A stretch of DNA of 64,000 bases. Source: Cryptomeria japonica. Taxonomy: Eukaryota > Streptophyta > Pinopsida > Cupressales > Cupressaceae. The position numbers and the translations under genes are program-made. Positions 51,701 through 60,147 of the stretch are shown here, in pieces. A model generated the notes under the pieces. The model made no database searches. It was not told the DNA's origin and saw only the letters and a program-made list of their open reading frames with translations. Within the stretch, counting starts at the first letter, position 1. Every line of letters begins with the position of its first letter. The DNA lies in assembly GCF_030272615.1 (NCBI RefSeq), contig NC_081406.1:258529386-258593385 (forward strand), given 5' to 3'.

Positions 51701-53305
51701 TAATCCAAAACAGACAAATATCTCGATGGAAGCATTGTCTCTAATTAATAAGTTTCAGATTTTATTTTCTGAAACAGCATTTTCTTAGAAGTTGACCTTG
51801 TTGAAAAAGACTTCTGTAGAACTTATTGACAAATATATTATCTTTTCCAGCCAAATTTGTAAGGGCCCTGATTTCAAGTGCGTGGGATCCTGTTTAACTT
51901 CCTACCATCTGATCAGAACAAAAGAGCTAGCACCCCTTTATCAAAATAGTCAATATAAAATAGATAACTGTTTGTGCATTTAAAGCTGGGTCTGTACTGA
52001 ATCAATCCTCACATTTTTTATTTTTAGAAACCTGTGTTATAGAGCTGTAAGTGAAAAAATACACAAACTTTAAGTTGAAAGCATAAACAAACTTTAAGTT
52101 AGAAGCATTCTCCTTTTAAGAAAGGTAATTTGCAGTAAAGTGAAGGCATTATAAATATTTCCTACAATGGGAAGAAGATTGAGATACAGAATTACATAGT
52201 GGTTATGATATCTCCAAGAATAGAATGGACTCCCTATTCTGCAATACTGTCTTTAAAAGGGTCCTCTGATTCCCATATCATATGACAGATAACCAAAAAG
52301 CTCGTGTCCTTGGATGTACAGATCAATTAGAGGGGTGACAACCCCAGTAAAGTTGGGCTATGTTGAGCATTAATACGATTCTGATTGTCCAATTCTTTTA
52401 TTGATTAAAATCTCATATTGTTAAAATTCAGTGCAGAACCTACACTTATGACATGCCCAAGGGAAATGGCTCGTAGGAGATCAAAATAATGACAGCTACC
52501 CAGCAACTGCAACCTAACAATAACAATGGCATCCGAATATCCTCCTCAAATATGTCATCCATTAAATTAACGTGAAGCTATCATTCACATGCAAATATAA
52601 ATTCACAGCAAAAGACCAAACAGGGGCATATCTTTCCCATACAGAAGTTTTCAACTGTATTGGCATTGAAGGCACCACTCAAAAGGAATTGAAAGTGTAT
52701 AATTTCTTGTAAATGTAACCCACACTACCAAAAACATTAAATTTGCATGGTTTAAAATACATTCTAAACACCATATCTAGGCTTCCATTATTTTTCTAAA
52801 TCGATATGTAGAAATTGATATCAATACTACAATTGAGTCCTATTTAAACAAGATTTGCAAATTAATTTATTCCAATTAAAGTACGTAAAAGACTACGTTG
52901 ATTCCGGCACTGATGAAAAAAATTAAGCTAATTTCCAACGAATTGATTTAATCGTGCTATCAAAGAAAAAATCCACATCAAACTCTCTCAATTTTGGTAA
53001 AAGAGTAGAAATCGTCCTCAATTAACGAAATTTGCACCGGTTTTGAGAAAAAATGCTTCATACTTTCAAACCAAAGTAAAAGTAGGTCAGTTTCAATCAG
53101 AAATAACCTTTCCCCGGGCGAAAGACGGTTCCCGTCTCATCAAGGAATCTAAATTTTGCGACAATTCCCGACATTTCGCACTAAATTTCGAGACTCGGAA
53201 ATCCTCTGCATTATGCAACCGAAATGGTAAAGAATTGAATAGTTTCCTGCTAAGCAGTATTCTTCTCATCGTTCTCAACAGAAAATCTCTGTTGGTCTTA
53301 ATCAT
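7766..53305 (-). CDS. BCE2: Branched-chain 2-oxoacid dehydrogenase E2 (dihydrolipoyl acyltransferase), full gene
   Basis: E2 core of the mitochondrial branched-chain 2-oxoacid dehydrogenase complex: it takes the acyl group from E1 on a swinging lipoyl arm and passes it to CoA in leucine, isoleucine and valine breakdown. Eight exons with GT-AG borders and matching phases give 524 residues with no stop. Residues 1-66 are Arg/Ser-rich and look like a mitochondrial presequence. The lipoyl domain is about 94-170, with the lipoyl lysine in [12 protein letters not shown] (K134). The peripheral subunit-binding domain is about 209-248 ([28 protein letters not shown]). The catalytic domain is about 299-524, with HRVIDG at 494-499 giving catalytic His494 and Asp498. 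Sequence and architecture match the plant BCE2/DIN3 type more closely than pyruvate or 2-oxoglutarate E2. Length is normal for the family. The gene spans 45.5 kb, mostly because of intron 3. Exon joins were made by eye. Confidence 0.93.
8032..8174. repeat. Two-copy 71-bp tandem repeat in intron 7
   Basis: A 71-bp unit beginning GCAAACAAGTAATATG is present twice in direct tandem (from 8032 and from 8103) with about one mismatch, suggesting a recent local duplication. It produces two spurious overlapping open frames on the minus strand. Intron 7 is 7880-9673. The rest of it is AT-rich, with loose repeats of a GATGCCATGGGACATGAAAT-like phrase at 8890-9040. Confidence 0.85.
9674..9901 (-). CDS. 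BCE2: BCE2 exon 7
   Basis: 76 codons, phase 0 at both ends. Acceptor TTCATAG before 9901; donor AAT|GTATGT after 9674. It encodes the part of the acyltransferase core with [19 protein letters not shown], a signature of 2-oxoacid dehydrogenase E2 catalytic domains that helps form the trimer and the CoA/lipoyl channel. Confidence 0.93.
9902..13546. other. Intron 6, left part: no identified gene
   Basis: Intronic DNA between exons 7 and 6. Short plus-strand open frames at 11998-12186, 12229-12468, 12721-12936 and 13170-13472 carry no domain I recognise. The stretch 11590-12480 reads as coding-like text broken by stops and could be the gag side of the decayed gypsy element that follows, but I cannot show this. 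Confidence 0.4.
13547..15061 (+). mobile_element. Decayed Ty3/gypsy element, RNase H-integrase part
   Basis: On the plus strand, in several frames, one can read the end of a gypsy polyprotein. It starts with an RNase H-to-integrase linker (about 13600-13790). The H2C2 zinc-binding region of integrase follows, with His in REMHSNGW and CRICQ downstream (about 13770-13900). The integrase core start is [10 protein letters not shown] (about 13970). Core remnants such as AYYPQIDGQ (about 14250) and NRSTGMSSF (about 14390) come next. The C-terminal [19 protein letters not shown] (about 14750-14810) is typical of plant chromoviruses. Frameshifts and stops are frequent. A polypurine tract GAGGGGAGGACAA ends at 15061, where a 3' LTR appears to begin with TGCATTGCCC at 15062. 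The LTR's far end and the gag/RT portions were not found. Inserted in E2 intron 6 antisense to the gene. Confidence 0.85.
16110..16198 (-). CDS. BCE2: BCE2 exon 6
   Basis: An 89-bp exon that completes the split glycine codon left by exon 5 (G|GT) and encodes [20 protein letters not shown] followed by NVQSLSILE. Acceptor ATGCAG before 16198; donor GAG|GTTTGT after 16110. The GVAMAT-LVVPNI block is the substrate-channel region conserved in branched-chain and other E2 proteins. Confidence 0.93.
17093..17340 (-). CDS. BCE2: BCE2 exon 5
   Basis: A 248-bp exon that joins to exon 4 in phase 2 and leaves phase 1. It starts the catalytic domain with [10 protein letters not shown] and continues with [20 protein letters not shown], the branched-chain E2 form of the domain entry. 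Acceptor TTTCAG before 17340; donor AAAG|GTATGT after 17093. Confidence 0.93.
18684..19499 (+). other. Unidentified 271-codon ORF in intron 4
   Basis: The longest unexplained plus-strand open frame outside the mobile elements, antisense to the E2 gene within intron 4 (17341-20366). The predicted protein has no family I recognise. It is Ser/Leu/Phe-rich with a hydrophobic stretch [18 protein letters not shown] near residues 207-224, then more hydrophobic sequence. About 160-190 bp after its stop there is AATAAAG and then a short A-run (19668-19696). This resembles the 3' end of a reverse-transcribed sequence, so it may belong to a decayed non-LTR insertion. It could also be a chance frame. Coding status is unproven. 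Confidence 0.25.
19690..19960. other. Very AT-rich block in intron 4
   Basis: About 270 bp made almost only of A and T (ATTTATTTAATTATATATAA-type text) directly after the A-run that follows the unidentified ORF. No gene. It resembles AT-rich filler, and similar blocks occur at 54100-54760 and 55440-55620. Confidence 0.6.
20367..20785 (-). CDS. BCE2: BCE2 exon 4 (subunit-binding domain)
   Basis: 419 bp; acceptor TTACCAG before 20785, donor CTCAG|GTACAC after 20367. It finishes the lipoyl domain ([12 protein letters not shown]), then a flexible Ser/Glu-rich linker of about 35 residues. Next is the peripheral subunit-binding domain ([34 protein letters not shown]) that holds E1 and E3, and then a second linker to DKTILLR at the catalytic-domain border. 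Linkers of this kind let the lipoyl arm swing between active sites. Confidence 0.93.
23415..23503. repeat. Two-copy 44-bp tandem repeat
   Basis: A 44-bp unit containing AATAATGCACTTCTTTCTGC and ending CATCAGTGATC occurs twice back to back, differing at one or two bases. It is a recent local duplication in intron 3. Confidence 0.85.
24018..24289. repeat. Imperfect direct repeat, about 120-bp unit
   Basis: Two units at about 24018-24150 and 24168-24289 share AATTAAGCCCAAGAG, CTTGGCCCACAAGC and GTAGGAACATCCACCTT followed by TTGGGGTGGC, with small insertions and deletions. The small minus-strand open frame that spans them simply repeats itself and is not a gene. Confidence 0.75.
26310..26966. 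repeat. 41-bp minisatellite, about 16 units
   Basis: Direct tandem units of 41 bp built on GCCTCAGTCGGCGATTCTA then TCCA and an AGCTCT end. Two variants recur, often in alternation: one with CCACAAGCTCTTA and one with CCATGAGCTCTCACG. This hints at a doubled 82-bp unit. It lies inside the coding-free copia-like element. A plus-strand open frame here (26771-27046) is just the repeat translated. The units are directly adjacent with no unique spacers, so this is not a CRISPR-like array. Confidence 0.9.
28222..32107 (-). mobile_element. hAT DNA transposon, apparently complete
   Basis: A 3886-bp element flanked by a perfect 8-bp duplication GTTTCATC (28214-28221 and 32108-32115), the hallmark of hAT insertion. 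The sibling LTR at 25656-25991 holds a single GTTTCATC at the same place and so shows the empty site. Imperfect terminal inverted repeats begin CATAGTTGAACTACTCGC at the left and CATAGATGACATACTCGC at the right (read inward). Both ends carry clustered ACTCGGCGAGTTTT-type subterminal motifs, likely transposase-binding sites. Five minus-strand exons give an unbroken transposase. It is the youngest event in the stack and looks potentially autonomous. Confidence 0.92.
28576..31462 (-). CDS. hAT transposase (BED finger, DUF659, hAT dimerisation), five exons
   Basis: Joining 31462-30726, 30613-30315, 30205-29808, 29684-29273 and 29162-28576 at GT-AG sites gives 810 codons with no stop. A BED-type zinc finger lies at about 28-75 (C42, C45, H59, then C71). 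An acidic and Ser-rich linker follows. The DUF659/RNase H-like core has TILSDGWID (D276) and [14 protein letters not shown] (D337), likely two of the catalytic acidic residues. [10 protein letters not shown] and [10 protein letters not shown] follow. The C-terminal dimerisation region contains [11 protein letters not shown] (641-651) and IHTKKRSKL, with an acidic tail after it. This is the plant DUF659 hAT group. The first Met at 31462 is the only good start in that frame. Splice sites are inferred by eye. Confidence 0.88.
33625..33875 (-). other. Internal region of the TRIM-like element
   Basis: The whole sequence between the two LTRs, about 250 bp, contains only the primer-binding site and polypurine tract and no open frame of note. 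Its shortness is what marks the element as TRIM-like, although its LTRs (about 1.4 kb) are longer than those of classical TRIMs. Confidence 0.75.
36741..37799 (-). CDS. Proline/lysine-rich second ORF of the gag-protease element
   Basis: 352 codons, starting at MILSLSKPR four codons after the gag-protease stop. Residues 30-175 are repeats of a PSPKEKS/LPPKER type, highly basic and proline-rich. An Arg/Cys-rich patch ([16 protein letters not shown]) follows, then an acidic Asn/Asp-rich tract around residue 250. The C-terminus runs into the GA microsatellite and is probably not original. No RT, RNase H or integrase motif is present. The plus-strand copy of the family also reads MILSLSQPRSPTL after its stop, so the start of this ORF is shared. 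The function is unknown. A nucleic-acid-binding or structural role would fit the composition, but this is inference. Confidence 0.5.
36754..36793. repeat. GA microsatellite
   Basis: A run of about 18 GA units inside the gag-protease element, at the 3' end of its second ORF. Confidence 0.95.
37809..40169 (-). pseudogene. gag-protease ORF of the LTR element (broken)
   Basis: Segments 40169-39843, 39596-39003, 38984-38487, 38402-38205 and 38192-37809 are all in one frame, separated by stops. A local frame disruption around 39840-39600 affects the gag N-terminal linker. The gag core (retrotransposon gag type) includes [20 protein letters not shown] and [19 protein letters not shown] zinc-knuckle-like [14 protein letters not shown] follows. 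The protease region has [15 protein letters not shown], where the usual Asp is present but the following residues are altered, and then [14 protein letters not shown]. The stop after SYQK at about 37811 is at the same place in the second copy (see 61694-63938) and may be a true ORF end. The others are lesions. Confidence 0.8.
42767..45158 (-). mobile_element. Truncated LTR element carrying a GC-rich block
   Basis: Inserted in the right LTR of the TRIM-like element. The target TGCAATA is repeated at 42762-42768 and 45159-45165, so the exact left border is ambiguous by a few bases. The left (3') LTR is 42770-43142, ending ACTCTAACA, followed by the polypurine tract on the minus strand (AAGGGGGGG, 43143-43151). 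At the right end only the first 78 bp of the LTR (45081-45158) match. After that comes unrelated sequence including the GC-rich block, and no primer-binding site is visible. The element is thus chimeric or its 5' LTR was largely replaced. No gag or pol was recognised in the 1.9-kb interior. Confidence 0.75.
44330..45015. other. GC-rich, GCCGG-repeat block
   Basis: About 690 bp of strongly GC-rich sequence (visibly far above the AT-rich surroundings), full of GGGGCCGG, GGGAGCCGG and GCCGGCGGGGGCC phrases. Long open frames occur in several phases on both strands (for example 44301-44993 minus, 44575-45084 plus). This is expected from stop-poor GC-rich repeats. I do not call a protein. It ends sharply at a run of T and A at 45029-45050. 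Confidence 0.7.
46986..48350. other. Intron 3, upstream remainder
   Basis: Intronic sequence between the nested stack and exon 3. A plus-strand frame at 47565-47834 has no recognised domain. Nothing else is supported. Confidence 0.5.
48351..48476 (-). CDS. BCE2: BCE2 exon 3 (lipoyl lysine)
   Basis: A 42-codon phase-0 exon: acceptor CTGCAG before 48476, donor AAG|GTGCAA after 48351. It encodes the heart of the lipoyl domain, with [12 protein letters not shown]. The Lys of the DKA turn (K134) is the lipoate attachment site. It is followed by PGDIVK. A 27.6-kb intron separates it from exon 4. Confidence 0.94.
49692..49844 (-). CDS. BCE2: BCE2 exon 2
   Basis: A 51-codon phase-0 exon: acceptor TTGCAG before 49844, donor GAG|GTGAGC after 49692. 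It runs from the end of the presequence into the lipoyl domain with [20 protein letters not shown], a near-diagnostic block of plant branched-chain E2. The His/Gly/Pro-rich part before it is likely close to the mature N-terminus. Confidence 0.93.
50690..51990 (+). pseudogene. Decayed coding-like sequence in intron 1
   Basis: On the plus strand, about 50990-51640 reads as protein-like text with scattered stops and frameshifts, for example [16 protein letters not shown] and [21 protein letters not shown] short frame at 51792-51983 follows. Base composition is less AT-rich than the surrounding intron. I do not recognise the family. It may be part of an old retroelement or a gene fragment, antisense to the E2 gene. 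Confidence 0.3.
53108..53305 (-). CDS. BCE2: BCE2 exon 1 (mitochondrial presequence)
   Basis: 66 codons; donor AAAG|GTTATT after 53108, phase 0. An in-frame TAA lies six codons upstream of the first ATG, so the exon is closed on the left. Two starts are possible, Met1 (53305) and Met13 (53269). The second gives [18 protein letters not shown], a textbook amphipathic, Arg-rich, acid-free targeting peptide. The first adds [12 protein letters not shown]. Presequences are poorly conserved, so this exon rests on position, frame and composition more than on homology. Confidence 0.75.
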
Positions 53306-53390
53306 CGAAAAGCTTGAATGTTAGAAGTAGAAATGGTTACCGTAAGGGCAAGACCCGTGTATTGCTATTGGCGAGGTTTGTTGAGGAATT

Positions 53391-53403
53391 TAAATATTAT
53401 AAA
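53391..53403 (-). promoter_or_regulatory. BCE2: TATA-like sequence upstream of BCE2
   Basis: The minus strand reads TTTATAATATTTA about 90-100 bp upstream of the first ATG, a plausible TATA element. No transcript start is known and the region is AT-rich, so this is weak. Confidence 0.2.
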
Positions 53404-55787
53404 GGTATGGAGGATGACTCCGAATACCTGGCATATCGTGCGAGACGCAACTTATTATACATTATCTTAAACTCAGCCCCGTCAGTGATGAAATGTTTAG
53501 TGGAGAAGAAGGGCACTTAGCCTCCAACCGCAATTATTCCGTTAATTTCCACTTCTGTACCTACCCTTAGCAATGCGAATATTCATGCGACGTAATAAAT
53601 CCAGAGGAATTCAGGATGAGGATGCAATGGAGGGTTTGTAGGGAAAGAGCACGTCAAATCCACCTTCTCAACTTATTTGAAATTAATTCTTATACATTAT
53701 AATAGATGTTTGGTATCTTCAGTTATCTTTCATTTTAATATGCGGAAGGCGTCTCTTATATGAGATGAACTACCTGTTTTATGTCTATGAACGGTTGAAA
53801 ACCTTTCTTACAGATGCAAGACCAAAAAAAAAAATCGAGTTCGTTCATCAATTTTTATTCGTTTGGCGAAACGTGGGCCCACACTCCCACTCATTGCTTT
53901 CTGGTAAAATTGTCTCTTCCCGAGATTTTCTGATGCGCTAAATTCAAACGTATTTTCGAATGACGTGCAACTTGCAGTGCTCGGACGGTACGGCGTTACT
54001 ATCGATAGCAAATTGTCTTGTCATCGTTCCACTGTTTTTTTTACTTTGTTGTCAACTCATGTTTTCAGGCATATTGTGAACAATGGAACAAAGGTTAACC
54101 GGCATTTCTTCCCATACATGTTGAATAGTTATTAATTTTTTTATTATAATGTTTATTTAGTTCTCATGTATAATTTGATGTTTATATAATTTTATTTTTC
54201 AGATAGTTTTGCATTTTATTTATCAATGCAATATATTTATTATTTATGATTATTGTTTAAATTATTATTTTTAAATATTTAAATTTTGATATATTTTGAT
54301 TTTGTATAAATTTAATTAATTTTAATTTTTGAATTTATATTTATTCTCATGTTTAATTTGATTTTTTTATAATTTTATTTTTCATTTATTATTAATTTTA
54401 AAAATTAGTTTTGCAATTTATTTATCAATATAATAAATTTATTATTTATAATTATTGTTTAATTTTTTATTTTTTAATATTTAAATTTTGATAAATTTTA
54501 TTGTATTTAATTTAGTTAATTTTAATTTTAGTTGTTAATTAAAATTAAAAAATTTAATTTATTTTAATTTTTTATTAGTTCAATAAAATAAATTATTATT
54601 ATTATTTACGAATTATTATTTTTTAAATATTATTAAATTTTGATATACTTTAATTTTGAATTTATATTTAAGTTTGAATTTATTTTAATGATTTATGTTA
54701 TTTTTTAAGAAATTAGAAATAATAATAAAATGCTATTAGAATTGATTTAAACACTTTCTTATTATTTTTCTTTGTCTTTGTCTTTTCTATTTTTAAAGTA
54801 GAAAGACTTTACATCACATTATAGATCCACCATTTTGGACGTCTATTTGACAATATTTAATATTAAATTAAGACCATTCCATGGGATTACAACAAAATTT
54901 GACTACAGCTAATTCTTGCAAGTAAGCCTATCTCCATTGAACTATGATGTGTTCCACCTAGATAAGGAGGGGATTTAAAATTTCATTTAGATATTTTATG
55001 TCAAGCACTGGAATACATGGCCTTATCAAGATCAATAGACTTAGTCTTTTCAACATTTATCAAATATGCTTACTTGTATTCTCATATTAACTATGATTTT
55101 TTTGCAAGAAGAGTGGTATGGATATAACATCAATAAAAGATATCAATGTCTTGATGAGGAGAAAACAATTAGTGAAAAAAATTAAGTAAAAGATCAATAG
55201 CAAAAGAAAACCAAATGAATAATGATCCAATGACTTTAAACATAGTAATCATCTTGCACATCTCTCCTGAAACTCTTACTTCTCTATATATCTTTCTATC
55301 AACATCTCTCTCTCATCTCTTTCTATCAATAAAAGTAAATAACTTTAGCACCAATTTTGCTCGGATTTTTACATCTAGATGTTATGAAATTTTGATAATT
55401 TTGTTAAAACATTTTTATATGATTATGGTTTATAATTAATTACCAATTAAATTATATATATTGTAATTATATTTACTATTTTATATAATGTGAATTATAT
55501 TATTATATATTGTATTGTAATATATAATTAATATACAATATATTTTTATATAGTATTTATTAAATTTTATTATTATATATTATATTTTATATAATTATAA
55601 TTATTAATTTTTTTTTTATAATAATATTATAAGCTTGATAATTCAATTGGTTCAAAATAACTCTTTTAAAGATTGTTGGGTTTTGTGTGAGAATTTTTTA
55701 CTCAACTTTCATCAATAGTCACCTTTAGACATAATATGCCTTTAATGTATTTGTATTTCTATTATTTAAATATTTTTGGTAAAGGTC

Positions 55788-55903
<116 letters not shown>

Positions 55904-56235
55904 ATTTAATATTTTATTTGTGCAATTTCATTTATCTTTTTTGTGGGAGTTAGGAAAGCTAGGAATGGTGCTATAATAGAGCCTAATCATCTTCTTGAAT
56001 TGTGGGTTTTATTTTAGTTGTTGATTTGAAGCTATCACTTATCCATTAAGACATTTGTTGCACAAACCACATCATTTGCCAAATGCTCCATCAGTTCACC
56101 TCACATAGTACACAAGTGTATGCAAAGAAATATGCCAATTTTTTCTGGTTAACCTTCCATACATCTTCGGCATACCCATTGTCAATTAGGGGAAAAAAGG
56201 GTACATTTGTTCCAAACATTTATGTAGTACATGAG

Positions 56236-56445
<210 letters not shown>

Positions 56446-59400
56446 TGCAAAAACAACATACCAATTGACCTCATGTACTGCACAACTGTATCCAACTAAT
56501 AGACCAAAAAAATTCCTAATTGACCGTCCCATGCCTCTTCGGCATACCCATTGCACAACAAGGTGCAATTGCTAGTATTAAAAATATGAAGGATGGAAAT
56601 TATGAAAAATAGTTATTTAGTTTCTAAAATATACCAATATATAAGTTATCCTCACACATCATAATCATAATTTATGCATTGATACATTCTAAAGGTTGGA
56701 GAGTTGCTTCCAAAATTGTCTTGGACTTAATTTTGATTAAGGATGTTCAAAATAAGAAATAAATTTAAATTGTCTTATATTTGTTTTAATAAGGTTGTTT
56801 ATGAATAAAATAGATAATTAAGATGAATTTAATTTTATTATATTTTATGAGTTTGTATTTTTATTTATTTAGTTATTTGTTAATTGTTGATTTAAATATC
56901 AATTTGTGTAATTATACACTAGGGTGTTGTGTAAAAGGAGAAACTCTAATTCTATTTTTTGGCATCCAAAATCTATCTCTTTGATTCTAAGCATTATAAG
57001 CATTGCAACATCATTTAGTGTTAGCATCATAGTGATAAACTAGACATGTTATATGGTTGTTTTCTATGTCTCATTGTTCAATTCATTTATTTGAATACAA
57101 GGATTTGACTAAAGAGAATACCCTCACATAGAAAGCTCTTAAAGTTGGTCATTAATGGCATCAATTTTAAACACTAACATAGAGACCAAGGTGAATAGAT
57201 TACTAGCACCAAAGTATATGTAATTTGTTTTTTGCAAATCCATAGATTGAGTTTGAATTTGCATGCATGATGATCATTTTTTGTGCAATGAAAGTGACCA
57301 AATAAAAACACTAAATATTCAATAGTTTGTCAAAGCATATCAAAACCAAATCTAATCATAGAGCACTTATTTGGTTCATCTAGGTATAATCTTTAGTTAA
57401 GTGCTAAAATGATGAGATTGAAGTTAAGTCATTCTTCCCTCTTTTTGTCATTTTGAAAAGTGTGCTTAGTGTTGATATTTCATCTCACTATTTTATTGTT
57501 AATTATTTGTCTTTGTATGATTTATTATTTTACCATAGAATCTTAAAATATTAAAAAAATAATAAATTATTTCTTTACATTTTTGGTGAATTACTCTAAT
57601 GTTACACCCCCTTGCATTTTTCCTTTAGGGATTTGGTTTCTAGTTTTAGTTTTTAGATTTGAGCACTTCCTATTTTTTGAGTTTAATATCAAATATATTC
57701 CTTATTTTATTATTTTATCAATTTTCAGGGTTTGTGTTTCATGTTTGCATCAGTCTCTCTATTATTATCATGTCTCATTAAGAAGAGATCTTTTCTTGAA
57801 TCCTATGAATGCCAAGAGTCAAGATAAGAATAGAATTGATGAAAATTTGGTAAATAAGACTTCATATTAATGGGGAAGAGGAAAAATTTGTGTGGAAGGT
57901 CTTCCCTAGAAAAGTTTCTAAAATTATTCAAAAGAAAAGCCTATGATGCTAATTGAAACCTCGTACTACTATGAGAAATCTTATCACTTCCACCAAAGAT
58001 CATCACAAACTCTACAACTTGGGGTTTTATAAAATTGAATGCTCTTGTGAAACTTACATATGAGAAATTGATCGTTCCAGATAAAGATTAAAGAACATAG
58101 TCCTAACATTAAATGTGATGCATAAGAAAATATGTCAAGTGGAAAATACTCTTCCCACACAAAACATTGCATACATATAGAGGTCACCCAAATCCTAGCC
58201 AAAGAAGAAAACTTCTTTAAGAAAAAGTTAAAGGTGGTAATAGAAATCAATAGACACTCATTAAACCTCAATAGAGATAATTGGAGTTAGAGTTTAATTT
58301 TCACATGGAATCCTATGTTAACCTCTCTCCAATATAGACATTCAAACCCTACTTGACTCCCCCTCTCTCATCTTACGCCTTGTCATTTAATACCCATCTC
58401 TTTACTTCTAAAATTTGACTTGTCAATATTGTGTGAATCATCGATGCTAAGTATAGGCATGGTTCATGTTGATCAAATAGGTTGTAGACCACCATTTTTC
58501 ACAAGGCAATATTAGGAATAATTGTGGAGAATCATATTGACAACCCTCTTTGTGAGGAAGGAGTGCTCTATATATCACAACAATATTTGGTTGAGGGTTG
58601 CTAATGGCAATACAAGTATTTGCTTATTTTATTTTTTAGGTATTGACTTATTGACATAGTTCAATAGGGTTTTTCCAAACAAATTTAAAGAGATAATCCA
58701 AGCAAGTGTTTATCATTTGAAGACTTCAACTGAATGGGCTATCTTAATTTCTTGCAATAGGTTGTTTTCATGTTATATTTGTTCAAAGGCTCTAGCTTGT
58801 TTTTCTCTTACTCCTAAGCATGTAGGTGTGATAAGACAAACTTGACCAATGTAATGTCCCCTTCCTAAAAAATAAAACAAAATTAACCAACATTCATCAT
58901 ACATTCCCATGGGTCTTGAGGATTTGGGATAAGCATTGATTATAAACTATAATATAGATAATATTTGGTGATGTTGGGCAATGAATAATATGAATAAGTT
59001 CCTATAAGATAATTAGAACTTACTTAACATTTAGTGTTATGATTAATATTGTAGTGTCATGAAATTGTGACCCTTGCAATTGTCGACCACATTAGGGTCC
59101 TCATGCACGTGATTTGAATCCCTAAGCTTGATCGGAGACCGGAGACTTGCTTGGCACCTGAGAACTACATCTTGCTTGCCCTTCACACTACCTAAAGTGC
59201 ACCTATCCTGGAAAAAAAGGGCAGGACAGGGGCATGGCGCCCCTGTCCCCCTTAGGACAGGGGTGTGGCGCCCTTGTCCCTACCCCATTTTGGGGCAGGA
59301 CCCTTTCTAATTTTGCATTGGAGGTTGCACATTGAGCGAAAAAACTCCCCCAGTGTCGGCCTATGATGGAAAATCGGTCATTTAAATCTAATTGACGAGT

Positions 59401-60126
59401 AGATAGGTCACATTTCCCCTTCCATTTTGGCATAACACAGATACATGAGATCATGCATTCAAGCATTAAAGAGAATTCAAGTATTCCTTTCTAGCATTGA
59501 GCATTCTTCAGTCTCCTTTCAAGGCTAGGTGTTGCATTCAAGTCAAGGATTCAACCATTGAAGAGGAGATTCATTCCAACATTCAACTTCATACAAGCAA
59601 TTCTATCAACATTTCTATCACAACCTCCCTTGAGGTGATTTACAATCTAGTCTTTCATTTACATTTACTTGCAAGTACTTTCTTTCATCATTTGGTTAAT
59701 TCCAAAATTGGGGTTTGACCTAAAGGAAAACCCCCAACCCCAACCCAGTTTCCTCTCTTTTCTGTGTGAAGGTTGAAGGTGTGCAACTGTACTTTCAGAT
59801 TTGGACTCCATTTGCAGAGGCGAAAAAACCCTTTTTGTTTCGCGGATTTTTTAGAGGACCATGTACATTCCTACCACAGTTCGGGCAACTTTTCCTCAAA
59901 TTTGTAGGGTGGCTTCATCTCAACATATTATTGCCAGATCCAGGTGCACAGCTTCATCCTATGCTTCTATCTTGACTTATAATCAGATCTTTGTCACTTT
60001 TCCACTTGGTCATAAGTACACAATTCATTTGATTCAAATCTCAATCTCAAAAGAAGGGGATTAACTTACCATTCTTATATCACTCAGAATTCAATCTCCT
60101 TTTCTAGAGGTTGAATCTAGTGTATT

Positions 60127-60147
60127 CCCCCCCCCCCCCCCCCCCCC
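60127..60147. repeat. Run of 21 C
   Basis: A homopolymer of 21 cytosines inside the LTR at 58850-60270. Its length may be affected by sequencing error. Confidence 0.9.

Noticed and set aside
53314-53520. Plus-strand frame next to the E2 start
   Set aside because: Antisense to the 5' UTR/promoter region of the E2 gene, short, no domain.
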